DNA from: Geoanaerobacter pelophilus
GTDB taxonomy: Bacteria > Desulfobacterota > Desulfuromonadia > Geobacterales > DSM-12255
Assembly (NCBI RefSeq): GCF_018476885.1
Contig: NZ_JAHCVJ010000001.1
Location: forward strand, 620,001 to 684,000
DNA: 64,000 nucleotides
Reading direction: 5' to 3'
Shown: positions 56,175 through 64,000 of the stretch, piece after piece
Position numbering within the stretch: position 1 is the first letter of the stretch
Layout of the letters: every line of letters starts with the position of its first letter
Notes under the pieces: generated by a model
The model's input: only the letters and a program-made list of their open reading frames with translations
Databases searched by the model: none
What the model was told of the DNA's origin: nothing
Translations under genes and position numbers: made by a program

Positions 56175-57374
56175 CTATGAGCCGAACCCCTGCTTGATCT
56201 TTCTGATCTCTTCCCTAATAAGGTTTTCAGCAAGATCAGGCACAATCTCCCACACAATCTTTTCGATCGTTTCACGGGATATCTGGCTCAAAATGGCTCT
56301 GAGCTGCTCTTCACCAAGAGGCGCCATTTGTGGTGCAACCTCCGGAGCCGCCGAAATTTCAGGAGCACTGGTTACCGGCAACGGCTCCTCTTGGGCAGCA
56401 AGCGGCTCAAAATCGCCCTGCTCGGTAAACTGTTCCGGCTCATTGGCCAGCAAGGCCAAAGGCTCTCCCATGCCGATGGCAAAGGTCTCTCCAGGGGGTG
56501 TCGGCTCTTCATGTTGATAACTGAAGACCTCCTCTTCCAGAGGCTGCCATTGAGCTTCAAAACCTTTTTCAGCTACAGGTTCCAAGGATGCTACATTTTC
56601 TGAAGAGTCTTCAACAAAAGACTCCACGCCATAAGGATCAATAGTCTGCGGCTCTTCAATCTCTTCTTCGGCACTGGCTACAGCCTCGGTAGCCGCAGGA
56701 GGGGCAGAAGCTTCCTCCAGATCAACGAGATCGAACACACCCCAGGGATCATCTCCCGGCGCAGCTTCAACTATCTCGACTGCCAATGATGACGGTTCCT
56801 CAAAAGCGACGCTGCTGGTTTCAAACTGAACAGGCTCTACGTCGGCAAGGTTAAGGTCAAACATCTCGGGGAGAGGCTCGAAAGGTGTCTCAACTTCCTG
56901 AGCAGGCTCATCCCAAGGGCCGGCCAAGGAAGACGCGAAAAACTGCTCGTCAGTCTGGATGGCTGGTTCATCAGCCACGGCAGGAGCCGTTGCAACTCGC
57001 TGTTTGCCGATCTCCAGAAGCGCTTTGACTTTTTCCACCAACTGCTGGGATTCAAACGGCTTGGAGATAAAATCATCGGCACCGCATTCACGGGCCTTAT
57101 TTTCGTCGAACGGCTCAAAGGCGCCAGTCATCAGCAACAAAGGGATATGCTTGAGCGTTGCGTCTGCTCGTACCTCCTGGCACACCTCATAACCGTTCCG
57201 GCCGGGCATCAGGGCATCTACCAGCATGGCATCAGGCATGCTCTCCCGGGCCTTGTCCAAGGCAAGAATGCCATTATCCACAACCGTCAGTTCATAATCC
57301 TCATTCGCAAAGATGATTCCTACCACCTTTTGAATGGTAATACTGTCATCAGCGAGGAGTAATTTGGTGCCCAT
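56175..57374 (-). CDS. Receiver protein with long acidic linker and C-terminal helical tail
   Basis: This 399-residue protein has a receiver (1-120: LLADDSITIQKVV, Asp in AMLVDALMPGRNG, Lys in DFISKPFES). A low-complexity acidic region rich in E, P and A follows (about 130-345), then a conserved-looking amphipathic helical tail (about 350-399, LRAILSQISRETIEKIVWEIVP). This layout recurs in Myxococcus and Geobacter receivers linked to motility or polarity, such as FrzS-like proteins. No DNA-binding domain is visible. It is probably a protein-protein switch. Confidence 0.8.
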   Translation of the reverse strand: MGTKLLLADDSITIQKVVGIIFANEDYELTVVDNGILALDKARESMPDAMLVDALMPGRNGYEVCQEVRADATLKHIPLLLMTGAFEPFDENKARECGADDFISKPFESQQLVEKVKALLEIGKQRVATAPAVADEPAIQTDEQFFASSLAGPWDEPAQEVETPFEPLPEMFDLNLADVEPVQFETSSVAFEEPSSLAVEIVEAAPGDDPWGVFDLVDLEEASAPPAATEAVASAEEEIEEPQTIDPYGVESFVEDSSENVASLEPVAEKGFEAQWQPLEEEVFSYQHEEPTPPGETFAIGMGEPLALLANEPEQFTEQGDFEPLAAQEEPLPVTSAPEISAAPEVAPQMAPLGEEQLRAILSQISRETIEKIVWEIVPDLAENLIREEIRKIKQGFGS

Positions 57375-57401
57375 CCATCCCTCCGGCGTTAATACGAAGT
57401 C

Positions 57402-57438
57402 GCATGCAATGCCTGCTTATTCATGGTCAGTTGCATGC
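57402..57438. promoter_or_regulatory. Inverted repeat in the receiver-gene leader
   Basis: GCATGCAA (57402-57409) and TTGCATGC (57431-57438) are perfect 8-bp complements 21 bases apart. They lie between the predicted promoter and the start codon at 57374. They could be a regulator site or form a leader hairpin. Confidence 0.4.
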
Positions 57439-57486
57439 ATCTCGAAAAGAACATAAAGCACTTAAATACTGGCAATAATCGGTGAA

Positions 57487-57515
57487 AAGCTAACACACAA
57501 GCCCCTGGGTGTCAA
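57487..57515 (-). promoter_or_regulatory. Predicted promoter of the receiver gene
   Basis: A perfect TTGACA (57515-57510 on the minus strand) is 17 bases from a poor -10 TAGCTT (57492-57487). The weak -10 suggests activator dependence. It lies just beyond the serine hydrolase stop. Confidence 0.4.
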
Positions 57516-57530
57516 GTCGATTACCTGTTA

Positions 57531-58706
57531 TCAACGCTCCACAGTCAATGCCTGGAGCAGATCGGCAAGAGGTCGCTGCGGAGAAAGCTGAGCGGCAACG
57601 ATGGTAGAGAGATTGCCCCGCAAGCGGCTCAACTCCTTGGTATGCCGGTAATCGAGCCGTGAGGTCAGCAGGACGACAAAGACGTCGGAGCTCGGGTCTA
57701 GCCAGAGAGAAGTGCCGGAATAACCGGTATGGCCGAATGATCCCTCAGAGAAGCCGGTGCCGCGTGGTGCGGAATAAGGCGAAGCAATGTCCCAACCAAG
57801 CCCGCGAACCACTGCCCCACCCCTGGCAAAATAAGGCGCCGTCATCTGTTCCACGGTGCGCGGCAAAAGGACTGTTTTTCCGCTGGACTCGCCTCGATTC
57901 AGAATCATCATGCAGAAGCGGCCAAGATCTGCGGCAGTGGAAAAAACGCCCGCGTGACCGGCAACGCCACCAAGTTTGCGGGCAAGGGAATCCTGTACCT
58001 CGCCTAAAAGAAGATTATGCTCGCCACCAAGGGTCGCGGAACAGCGCAGTGCCTGCTCCTTGCCGGGATTAAACTGGGTGTCGCGCATGTCGTTTGGGGC
58101 AAAGATGTTTAATGCCGCATACTGGTCAAGTGGCAGCGAACTGACGCGACGAACGATTTCCCCGAGAATAATGAAGTTGATATCAGCATAGCGAAACCTG
58201 TTGCCGACAAGCCCTTTTGCTTTCTGGGAGGCAGCTCCATCCAAGGCGCTCTGTATCGGATTGCTATTGGAAAGGGAAAAGTCGTCAAGGCCGGAGGTAT
58301 GGGTCAGGAGATGCCAGATTAACAGGTCCTCTCTCTGGGAAAACTCAGGAATCCACTTTTTGACCGGGTCTACTAGGGAAAGACGCCCCTCTTCGGCAAG
58401 TTTCAGAATCGAGGGGGTGGTTGCCACGACCTTGGTAAGCGAGGCAATATCGAACACAGTATCAGCCGCCATTGGCCTGGAATCAGGTACCGCCGCAATA
58501 CGCCCGTAAGGCTTTTCGAAGATGATCCCTTTGCCGGTGCCGACCAGGACCACCCCTCCGGCAATCAACCCTTTAGCCATGGCATCTTCCATCAGCTGAT
58601 CAACCTGATCGGCATGGAACACCTGGTTGCTCAGGGCATTGCCGTTGCACGCTCCCGGAACAAGGAGGAGAATAATCGCTATGAGAATAAACCGGCATTG
58701 ATTCAT
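57531..58706 (-). CDS. Beta-lactamase-family serine hydrolase, probable lipoprotein
   Basis: This 391-residue penicillin-binding-fold hydrolase (class C/EstB group) has the SxxK nucleophile motif SLTK (about 88-91). A YAD motif (about 168-170) stands in the place of the usual YxN. A C-terminal GHTGYSGTS is the HxG-like KTG counterpart. The N-terminus has a hydrophobic stretch and VPGAC, a lipobox-like sequence at about 16-20, so it may be anchored in the periplasmic membrane. Substrate is unknown: peptidoglycan amides, esters or D-amino peptides are possible. Confidence 0.85.
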   Translation of the reverse strand: MNQCRFILIAIILLLVPGACNGNALSNQVFHADQVDQLMEDAMAKGLIAGGVVLVGTGKGIIFEKPYGRIAAVPDSRPMAADTVFDIASLTKVVATTPSILKLAEEGRLSLVDPVKKWIPEFSQREDLLIWHLLTHTSGLDDFSLSNSNPIQSALDGAASQKAKGLVGNRFRYADINFIILGEIVRRVSSLPLDQYAALNIFAPNDMRDTQFNPGKEQALRCSATLGGEHNLLLGEVQDSLARKLGGVAGHAGVFSTAADLGRFCMMILNRGESSGKTVLLPRTVEQMTAPYFARGGAVVRGLGWDIASPYSAPRGTGFSEGSFGHTGYSGTSLWLDPSSDVFVVLLTSRLDYRHTKELSRLRGNLSTIVAAQLSPQRPLADLLQALTVER

Positions 58707-58751
58707 ATCAAGATCAGCTCGCCCAACTCAAAATATCGATAGCTTGATGGC

Positions 58752-58777
58752 AAAGAAAAAGGGGGAAGCTCCCCCTT
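58752..58777 (-). terminator. Terminator after the DUF2914 gene
   Basis: The minus strand has AAGGGGGA-GCT-TCCCCCTT followed by TTTCTTTG. The hairpin begins one base after the stop codon. Confidence 0.8.
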
Positions 58778-58778
58778 G

Positions 58779-59183
58779 TTAATTCATCCTGAACTTTACA
58801 GTCCTTAGCAGCTTGCCGTCGCTGTCCAAGGCATCTACCCTCCAGTCACCAGCCATCCCTTTTTCTACGACCCGGCTACTGTAGGTACGCCATTTTTTGC
58901 CTTTGACAGGTAGCTCCGATTCCCCTACCTTTTCGTTACCACGATACCAGACATGCTTTATGGTGGTTTCCTCTTCGTCATCGGAAACCAGCCGGGTAAA
59001 GCAGAAAAGCTGCTTAACCGATGCTGACGAAATCCGGTGAACAGAGTCAATCGGGTTGCCCCGCACAACCTTGGTGGTAACCGCCATCTCTGTTATTTTC
59101 AGCGTTGCAGCTTCGGAATCAGGCTGAAAAAGCATCAACAGGGGGAGAACCAGCGCCATCGTTGCTAAAGATATTTTTTTCAT
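58779..59183 (-). CDS. DUF2914-domain exported protein
   Basis: This protein of about 134 residues has a signal peptide (KKISLATMALVLPLLML, mature from about residue 25). A beta-rich DUF2914 domain follows, with LFCFTRLV and IKHVWYRGNEKV (about 60-85) and GDWRVDALDSDGKLL (about 112-126). The domain is found alone or fused to other periplasmic modules. It is thought to be a small ligand or stress domain of unknown function. A GTG at 59204 overlapping the argJ stop is an alternative start. It is co-directional with argJ. Confidence 0.75.
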   Translation of the reverse strand: MKKISLATMALVLPLLMLFQPDSEAATLKITEMAVTTKVVRGNPIDSVHRISSASVKQLFCFTRLVSDDEEETTIKHVWYRGNEKVGESELPVKGKKWRTYSSRVVEKGMAGDWRVDALDSDGKLLRTVKFRMN

Positions 59184-59200
59184 GCTGACCCGATACAAGT

Positions 59201-60382
59201 TCACGTTCTGTAATCCGCGTTAATCTTAACATAATCATATGAAAAGTCACTCGTGTAAACAGTGGACCGACCGTTTCCGAGCGCTAGGTCAATATTAACG
59301 GCGAATTCCGGCTTTTTCAATACCTCGGAGCCCTTTTTTTCTGCATCGCCACCGACAAACAGTCCACCGGCTACCATCTGCACGTCATCGAAGAACAGTG
59401 AAACCTGCGACTGCTCCACTGCAGCGCCGGAATAGCCGACCGCTGCCAAAATCCTACCCCAGTTGGCATCCTGACCAAAGAATGCGGTCTTGACCAGCGG
59501 CGAATTGGCAACTGCCATGGCCGCAAGCCGCGCATCGTCACCACTGGCCGCGCCGGAGACGTTGATGGTTACAAACTTGGTTGCGCCCTCGCCGTCCTTG
59601 ACAATCGCCTTTGCCAGATCCAGCGCCACCTCGGATAAGAGTGCTGCGAACTGTCCGGCATCCGGCGAAGCAGCGTCAATCGGCGCATTGCCGGACATGC
59701 CATTGGCCATTATCAGCGCGGTATCGTTGGTCGACATATCATTGTCAACGGTGATGCAATTGAATGAAGAAGCAACCGCTGACTTAAAGGCATTCTTCAG
59801 AAATGTCGGCTCCACAGCAGCATCAGTGACGATGAACGATAGCATGGTAGCCATGTCAGGCCTGATCATCCCTGCACCCTTGGCCACCCCGGCAATAGTA
59901 TAGGCATTGCCTCCGGCAACACCTTGCCGGGAAGAGATCTTGGGGAAAGTGTCGGTGGTCATGATCGCCCGGGCCACGTCATCAAGGGTTCCATCCGCCA
60001 ACCCGCTAACCAGTGCCGGTATTGCCGCGCTTAGACGGTCCATCGGCATCTGTACCCCGATCACCCCGGTGGATGATGGTACGACATCGGCTTCAGACAC
60101 CCCGGCAGCCTCAGCGACAAGCCGTGCTGTTTCTCTGGCCGCGGCCATTCCCGGCTCGCCGGTGCAGGCATTGGCATTGCCGCTGTTCACGACAACCGCA
60201 CGGAGAATCCCGTCTGCCACTCTCTCCTGGCCGAGCAACACCGGAGCTGCCTTGACCTTGTTGGAGGTAAAGGTAGCCGCGCACACCGCCGGCACTTTTG
60301 ATAAAATCAGAGCCAGATCCTTCCGACCCGGCTTCTTGATGGCCGCTTCAACCGTAGAAAACTTGAACCCTTTGATCTGCAT
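59201..60382 (-). CDS. argJ: Bifunctional ornithine acetyltransferase / N-acetylglutamate synthase
   Basis: This 393-residue ArgJ makes N-acetylglutamate and recycles the acetyl group from N-acetylornithine. The self-cleavage site is the T of the MTTDTFPK segment (about 187-194), which splits the proenzyme into alpha and beta chains. GNANACTGEPG (about 109-119) and the C-terminal DYVKINADYRT end are typical. The ATG at 60382 follows GGAGAACAGG. A 42-codon upstream extension overlaps the divergent gene's start and is rejected. Confidence 0.95.
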   Translation of the reverse strand: MQIKGFKFSTVEAAIKKPGRKDLALILSKVPAVCAATFTSNKVKAAPVLLGQERVADGILRAVVVNSGNANACTGEPGMAAARETARLVAEAAGVSEADVVPSSTGVIGVQMPMDRLSAAIPALVSGLADGTLDDVARAIMTTDTFPKISSRQGVAGGNAYTIAGVAKGAGMIRPDMATMLSFIVTDAAVEPTFLKNAFKSAVASSFNCITVDNDMSTNDTALIMANGMSGNAPIDAASPDAGQFAALLSEVALDLAKAIVKDGEGATKFVTINVSGAASGDDARLAAMAVANSPLVKTAFFGQDANWGRILAAVGYSGAAVEQSQVSLFFDDVQMVAGGLFVGGDAEKKGSEVLKKPEFAVNIDLALGNGRSTVYTSDFSYDYVKINADYRT

Positions 60383-60485
60383 CCTGTTCTCCAATGCTAA
60401 AATCTGTTCTAAAAATTGTATTAGCATAGAATCAAAGCTTTCGCCATGGTTTCCTTCCGGCCTTTCCTCTGATACTATCCTGAAT

Positions 60486-62186
60486 ATGTCAGCAACCCTG
60501 AAGCTCATCTCCGGCGGTCAGACCGGCGCCGACCGCGCCGGGCTTGACGCAGCTCTGCGCCACAACATTGCTACAGGCGGCTACTGCCCTCGCGGCAGGA
60601 GAGCGGAAGACGGAACAATCCCGCTGTGCTACCCGCTTATGGAGACCGATTCTCCTGACTATGCGGTCCGCACCCGCATGAACGTGCGGCAATCAGACGG
60701 CACCCTGATCCTGAACCTTGGAGCACTGGACGGAGGAACGAGGTTGACCGTCGAGTATGCCGCAAAGCGCAACAAGCCTTGCCTGGTGGTAAACCTTGAC
60801 AGCAAAAACCACACACCGGCCCATGTGGCTGACTGGCTTGCCAAGCACAACATCTCCATGCTCAATATCGCAGGGCCGAGGGAGAGTAAGCGCCCCGGCA
60901 TCTACCGCATTGCCCTGGCCTTCCTCGAGCGACTATTGAGGATACTCTCATCCCGGGCAGGGAAAGAAACGCAATTAAGAACCACAAGATACCTGAAAAC
61001 CGTTTTCCCTGCTGCCCGTTATAAAGATATTTTTCTGGTTGGCGGGATTGTCCGCGACACCCTTATGGGCAAAGCCAACCAGGATATCGACATTGTCGCG
61101 GCAGTCCCTGAGGGAGAACTGCGAGATCAAGGCTTCCACTTAGTCCAAGGCAAGACCACAGCACCGATCATGTTCCGCAACGATCCGGTGTTCGGCAAGA
61201 TAGAGGTGACGGTTATTCCCAGGGCTGAATTACTGGCCAGCGACCTGGCAAATCGCGACTTCACCTGTAATGCGCTGGCACTGAGCCTGGAAGGTAAGCT
61301 GATCGATCCTCTTCACGGCAAAAGGGACCTACAGAGCAAAAAACTGCGCGCCTGCACCCCTTTGGTGTTTCACAATGATCCGATCAGGATCTTTCGTGCC
61401 TTCCGTTTTGAAGCTGACGGCTGGACCATGACCCAGGCCACCGAAATCTTGATCCGGCAGTCACCCGGGCTTGCAACAATGGCAACGATCCCTGTAGAAC
61501 GATTCTCTCGCGAAATGGTTAAAGCGCTCGCAGGAAACAACCCGGCACGTTTTTTCAGGCGAATGCTGGAGTCAGGAACCGGAGCATGCTACCTGCCGGA
61601 GCTGTTCAGAATGCCGCACATCCCGGCAGGACCGATCGAGCATCACCCGGAAGGCGACCTGTTCAGCCACTCCTGCCAGGTCCTAACCAGAGTATCTTCT
61701 GCCACATCAGACTCGCTGGCCCGTTTCTGCGCGTTTTTCCATGATCTGGGGAAACTCGCCACCAACCCGGAATGCTACCCGAAACACCACGGCCATGATG
61801 ACGCAGGATTTGAGATGGCCACTGCTTTCTGTGACCGACTGAAGCTGCCGACAGCTTGGAAGAGAGCCCTTGCCTGGACCAACCGGCTGCACGGCAATGC
61901 CAACAACTGGGAGGAATTACGGGATAGCACCAGGATCAGAATAGCGGAACAGGCTATCAAAAGTAGGATCACAGAGATCCTGCCTTTAGTGTCGGCAGCA
62001 GACAAGCCGCGGCCTGCTGTCATGCCCGGATGGCCGGAGACCCTACGGATTGCGGAGATGACCACCGAAGAACTGGGGATCGCGCCGCTGCAACTGGAGA
62101 TGATGGCAGCGAAGCACCGGGGGGAGTTTATCCTGCAGAAACGAATCGAAACCTTGCGAAGAAGTCATAAACAGTCCCGACGCTGA
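60486..62186 (+). CDS. SLOG/putative molybdenum carrier domain fused to tRNA nucleotidyltransferase
   Basis: This is a 566-residue two-part protein in one frame. Residues 1-155 match the putative molybdenum-carrier (YpsA-like SLOG) family: LISGGQTGADRAGLDAAL near the start, and RPGIYRIALAFLERLL near its end. From about 175 a CCA-adding/poly(A) polymerase head follows, with LVGGIVRDTLMG, DIDIVAAV and NRDFTCNALAL, then NDPIRIFRAFRFEAD (about 298-312). A C-terminal HD region has HHPEGDLFSHS and AFFHDLGK. Both parts look intact, so it is not a frameshift. A weak ribosome binding site precedes the ATG. The purpose of the fusion is unknown. Confidence 0.85.
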   Translation: MSATLKLISGGQTGADRAGLDAALRHNIATGGYCPRGRRAEDGTIPLCYPLMETDSPDYAVRTRMNVRQSDGTLILNLGALDGGTRLTVEYAAKRNKPCLVVNLDSKNHTPAHVADWLAKHNISMLNIAGPRESKRPGIYRIALAFLERLLRILSSRAGKETQLRTTRYLKTVFPAARYKDIFLVGGIVRDTLMGKANQDIDIVAAVPEGELRDQGFHLVQGKTTAPIMFRNDPVFGKIEVTVIPRAELLASDLANRDFTCNALALSLEGKLIDPLHGKRDLQSKKLRACTPLVFHNDPIRIFRAFRFEADGWTMTQATEILIRQSPGLATMATIPVERFSREMVKALAGNNPARFFRRMLESGTGACYLPELFRMPHIPAGPIEHHPEGDLFSHSCQVLTRVSSATSDSLARFCAFFHDLGKLATNPECYPKHHGHDDAGFEMATAFCDRLKLPTAWKRALAWTNRLHGNANNWEELRDSTRIRIAEQAIKSRITEILPLVSAADKPRPAVMPGWPETLRIAEMTTEELGIAPLQLEMMAAKHRGEFILQKRIETLRRSHKQSRR

Positions 62187-62222
62187 CCGCTACCGCCAGG
62201 GTGATAGCGGCAACGGTCAGCG
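62181..62222 (+). repeat. Hairpin overlapping the end of the fusion gene
   Basis: The 9-bp arms CGCTGACCG/CGGTCAGCG are perfect and further inner pairing is possible. The stop codon of the fusion gene lies in the first arm. No T-run follows, so it may be a 3' stabiliser or a weak terminator. Confidence 0.5.
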
Positions 62223-62264
62223 ATCAGATATTTAGGCTGGTTATGGCTGCGCCCTTCCCACCAC

Positions 62265-62993
62265 TTATTTCTTCATGTACTGAATCAGCTTTTTCATCTC
62301 GGCATTCGGTTCACCTTTGGTATAGAGCATCACCTTGACCGTGAGTTTAGGATCATCAAGAGCTTTTACCTTGTCATTGAGGACTGCGGAAGAAGCGATG
62401 CCAATGGCCCCCTTGTTGCCGGCCACGGCAAATATAACATCCTGGGCCGAGCGAACCATCAGGTTTTCCTTGGTAATCGGAGCACTGCCGAATACTTTGC
62501 TGCTGGCCAGTTCGGTAAGCCCTTTGGTCAGTTCACCAAGCACAACGATGGTTTCATCCTCAGCTCCGCCAACAGCCTTCCAGTTCTCGACCTTCCCTGA
62601 AAACACTGAGGTCAGCTGTTCTTTGGTCAGCTTGCTGACCGGGTTTGCCGGGTTCACGACAAAGACGACCGTATCCTCCAGCATCACGTCACCCTTGGTG
62701 GCTGCCATATCCAAAGGCACATTGACTTTCTTGGCGAACTTTCCCAGATCTTCCGGAACCAGAAAGAGGAGCATCGCATCGACCTTGCCGTTAGTAAAGT
62801 CCTTAAGGGCATTATCCGGCCCTTGGGCGAAGGCAACAACAGATATGCCGGTTTCCTTGGTGAACTTGTCCTTGACCGGGGTCAGTACCTTTTCAATGGG
62901 GGACGCGCCGCCGGCGATGCGGATTTCAGCAGAGGCTGAAGCAGCAACCATTGTCAGGATAAGAGCTAAGCAAAGAGTCAACTTTTTAAACAT
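62265..62993 (-). CDS. Periplasmic substrate-binding protein (phosphate/PstS-like)
   Basis: This protein of about 242 residues has a signal peptide (FKKLTLCLALILTMVAASASA). A type II periplasmic binding fold follows. It begins IRIAGGASPIEKVLTPVKDKF (about 23-43) and has TGISVVAFAQGPDNALKDF (about 47-65), FVVNPANPVSKLTKEQLTSVFSGKVENW (about 105-132), and SAQDVIFAVAGNKGAIG near 180-196. The SPIEKV-type ligand loop resembles PstS. The start at 62993 has GGAGG ahead. No permease gene is adjacent, so it could be a stand-alone sensor or scavenger. Phosphate is a guess. Confidence 0.8.
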   Translation of the reverse strand: MFKKLTLCLALILTMVAASASAEIRIAGGASPIEKVLTPVKDKFTKETGISVVAFAQGPDNALKDFTNGKVDAMLLFLVPEDLGKFAKKVNVPLDMAATKGDVMLEDTVVFVVNPANPVSKLTKEQLTSVFSGKVENWKAVGGAEDETIVVLGELTKGLTELASSKVFGSAPITKENLMVRSAQDVIFAVAGNKGAIGIASSAVLNDKVKALDDPKLTVKVMLYTKGEPNAEMKKLIQYMKK

Positions 62994-63035
62994 GGGCAAA
63001 CCTCCGAAGTAAGTAGTTAGCCGGGACAATCGCAC

Positions 63036-63220
63036 TGATTAGAACATATCCCGACATTCAGACTTTTATAATATCGGTTAGTAATGCGGGATCTTTAGCT
63101 AACACGCTAATTAACCGTCTAATTATTTAACTTTACACAGGTAAGATTGCTACGTTTATTTTGCCTGCAGCGTTAGATTCAGTTGACAGCCGACACGAAC
63201 CGGGGCATTACAACGACCTA
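63036..63220. other. Intergenic region upstream of the binding-protein gene
   Basis: An AT-rich stretch of about 185 bases contains CTAA/TTAG elements repeated in loose tandem (63080-63132) but no complete -35/-10 pair that I trust. It may hold an activator site for the binding protein. No gene, RNA or mobile-element signature is visible. Confidence 0.3.
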
Positions 63221-63256
63221 AAAAACAACCCCCAAACCACTTAAGATTTGGGGGTT
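63221..63256 (-). terminator. Rho-independent terminator of secA
   Basis: A perfect 10-bp AACCCCCAAA/TTTGGGGGTT stem is followed on the minus strand by GTTTTTT. It lies about 65 bases after the secA stop. Confidence 0.9.
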
Positions 63257-63319
63257 GCCATTGATGCTGTTAATGCCGAATTGGGTGAGACTTTCAGTTC
63301 GGCCAAATGGGCAGTTATT

Positions 63320-64000
63320 TTATTTGCCGCAGCAACGTTTGTACTTCTTGCCACTGCCACACGGGCACTGATCATTCCGGCCGGCGGTCTTGTCGCTCTT
63401 TGCCGGCTGATGCTGGGCAGCCTCGGCTTCGCCCATATTGTACTGGATCTTGCGCTTCTTCTTGTGCTCTTCCTCCAGCCGCTCAACCTCTTCTTCGAGG
63501 TCCTCTTCCTTGGCCAGCTGCACCCAGAATATCTTCTCGACAACCTCTGCTCTGATCCGCACGATCATGGACATGAACAGGTTGAACGCCTCTTTCTTGT
63601 ACTCGTTCTTCGGGTCTTTCTGGCCGTAACCACGGAGGCCGATCCCCTCCTTGAGGTGGTCAATGTTCAGGAGGTGGTCTTTCCACTGCTGGTCAATGGT
63701 CGAAAGCATGATCCACTTGATCAGATAATCCATGTTTTCTTCGCCGAAATGCCCCAGCTTTTTGTCAAAGATCGCCATAACCTCTTCCTTGAGCAACTTG
63801 CGGAAGTTGTCAGGGGTCAGGCGGCGGATGGTATCTTCCGGCAGCTCCAGCTCAAGCCCGAAGGTCTTGCTAAGTGTCTCGGTCAGGCTCTCCCAGTCCC
63901 ACTCATGCCCCGGAACCTTGTCAATGGCGTATTCAGTGACGATATCACCAACGCTCTCGTCAAGCATCTCCAGGAAGATATTGCGGATGTCATCACCGGC
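63320..64000 (-). CDS. secA: Preprotein translocase ATPase SecA, C-terminal part only
   Basis: The frame is open to the window end, so only the last 226 residues or so of SecA are seen. They contain the helical scaffold and wing region ([31 protein letters not shown] and [10 protein letters not shown]). A charged linker ([16 protein letters not shown]) follows. The zinc-binding SEC-C tail [14 protein letters not shown] contacts SecB and ribosomes. SecA drives protein export through SecYEG. The ATP-binding domains lie outside the window. Confidence 0.96.
   Translation of the reverse strand, partial: AGDDIRNIFLEMLDESVGDIVTEYAIDKVPGHEWDWESLTETLSKTFGLELELPEDTIRRLTPDNFRKLLKEEVMAIFDKKLGHFGEENMDYLIKWIMLSTIDQQWKDHLLNIDHLKEGIGLRGYGQKDPKNEYKKEAFNLFMSMIVRIRAEVVEKIFWVQLAKEEDLEEEVERLEEEHKKKRKIQYNMGEAEAAQHQPAKSDKTAGRNDQCPCGSGKKYKRCCGK

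Noticed and set aside
59907-60485. Long upstream extension of the fusion gene
   Set aside because: It runs antisense through argJ, has no family similarity, and the ATG at 60486 starts the recognised SLOG domain.
63080-63132. Pho-box-like direct repeats before the PstS-like gene
   Set aside because: The CTAA elements are not evenly spaced (8 then 12 bases) and do not match a Pho box.

Overview
The window looks like chromosomal DNA from a member of the Geobacter lineage (Desulfuromonadia). I infer this from gene content and order, not from a database search. The supporting features are the rpsB-tsf-pyrH-frr-uppS-cdsA-dxr-rseP-tsaB block, the kds/lpt/rpoN/hpf/PTS-Ntr block, an ArsR-methyltransferase (SahR type) regulator beside ahcY, RCC1-repeat and IPT/TIG envelope proteins, a cytochrome P460 and many two-component and chemotaxis proteins. 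LPS/KDO synthesis and Lpt export genes show a diderm envelope. I see no insertion sequence, prophage, CRISPR array, rRNA or convincing tRNA. Gene density is very high and no gene-free gap exceeds about 290 bases.

Layout. 0-1.8 kb: the 3' part of an RCC1-repeat protein. 1.8-9.3 kb (minus): translation, isoprenoid and envelope genes, reading rpsB, tsf, pyrH, frr, uppS, cdsA, dxr, rseP, tsaB. 9.4-13.3 kb (plus): lptF, lptG, an IPT/TIG protein and a phosphoribosyltransferase. 13.3-21.5 kb: an odd ATPase, the S-adenosylmethionine cycle genes sahR-ahcY and metK, a nitronate monooxygenase, a two-component pair and a DEDDh exonuclease. 21.5-30.4 kb (minus): one long run reading lptC-lptA-lptB-rpoN-hpf-ptsN-hprK-rapZ-EIIA(Man)-ptsH-ptsI. 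This joins LPS export, sigma-54 and a regulatory phosphotransferase system with no sugar permease. 30.5-32 kb: two plus-strand genes (a dehydratase-like SDR and a lone receiver) sit between the lpt and kds genes. 32-36.8 kb (minus): kdsB, pyrG, kdsA, kdsD, kdsC. 36.9-42.5 kb (minus): a chemotaxis group (MCP, CheR, pseudo-receiver/HPt, CheB, EAL-HDOD) without CheA. 42.7-46 kb: cytochrome P460, a Cys-rich periplasmic protein and a two-component system. 46-49.4 kb: an iron module (fur, feoB, a small Cys-rich protein, a DtxR-FeoA fusion) with two Fur-box-like dyads. 49.6-57.4 kb: a hybrid kinase with a periplasmic Thi5/NMT1-like domain, cheW, a small membrane protein, valS and a receiver protein. 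57.5-64 kb: a serine hydrolase, a DUF2914 protein, argJ, a SLOG/molybdenum-carrier domain fused to a tRNA nucleotidyltransferase, a periplasmic binding protein and the 3' end of secA.

No single obviously new multi-gene system stands out. The best leads are the SLOG-tRNA nucleotidyltransferase fusion, a perfect 8-6-8 palindrome at the sahR-ahcY promoter, a probable ATA start codon in cdsA, a promoter that leaves lptC with almost no leader, matching upstream sequences for the two genes inserted between kds and lpt, and a CheA-less chemotaxis cluster whose receiver has lost its phospho-acceptor. Several gene starts were moved downstream because a terminator, promoter or Fur box lies inside the longer reading frame, or because a good ribosome binding site marks an internal ATG or GTG.
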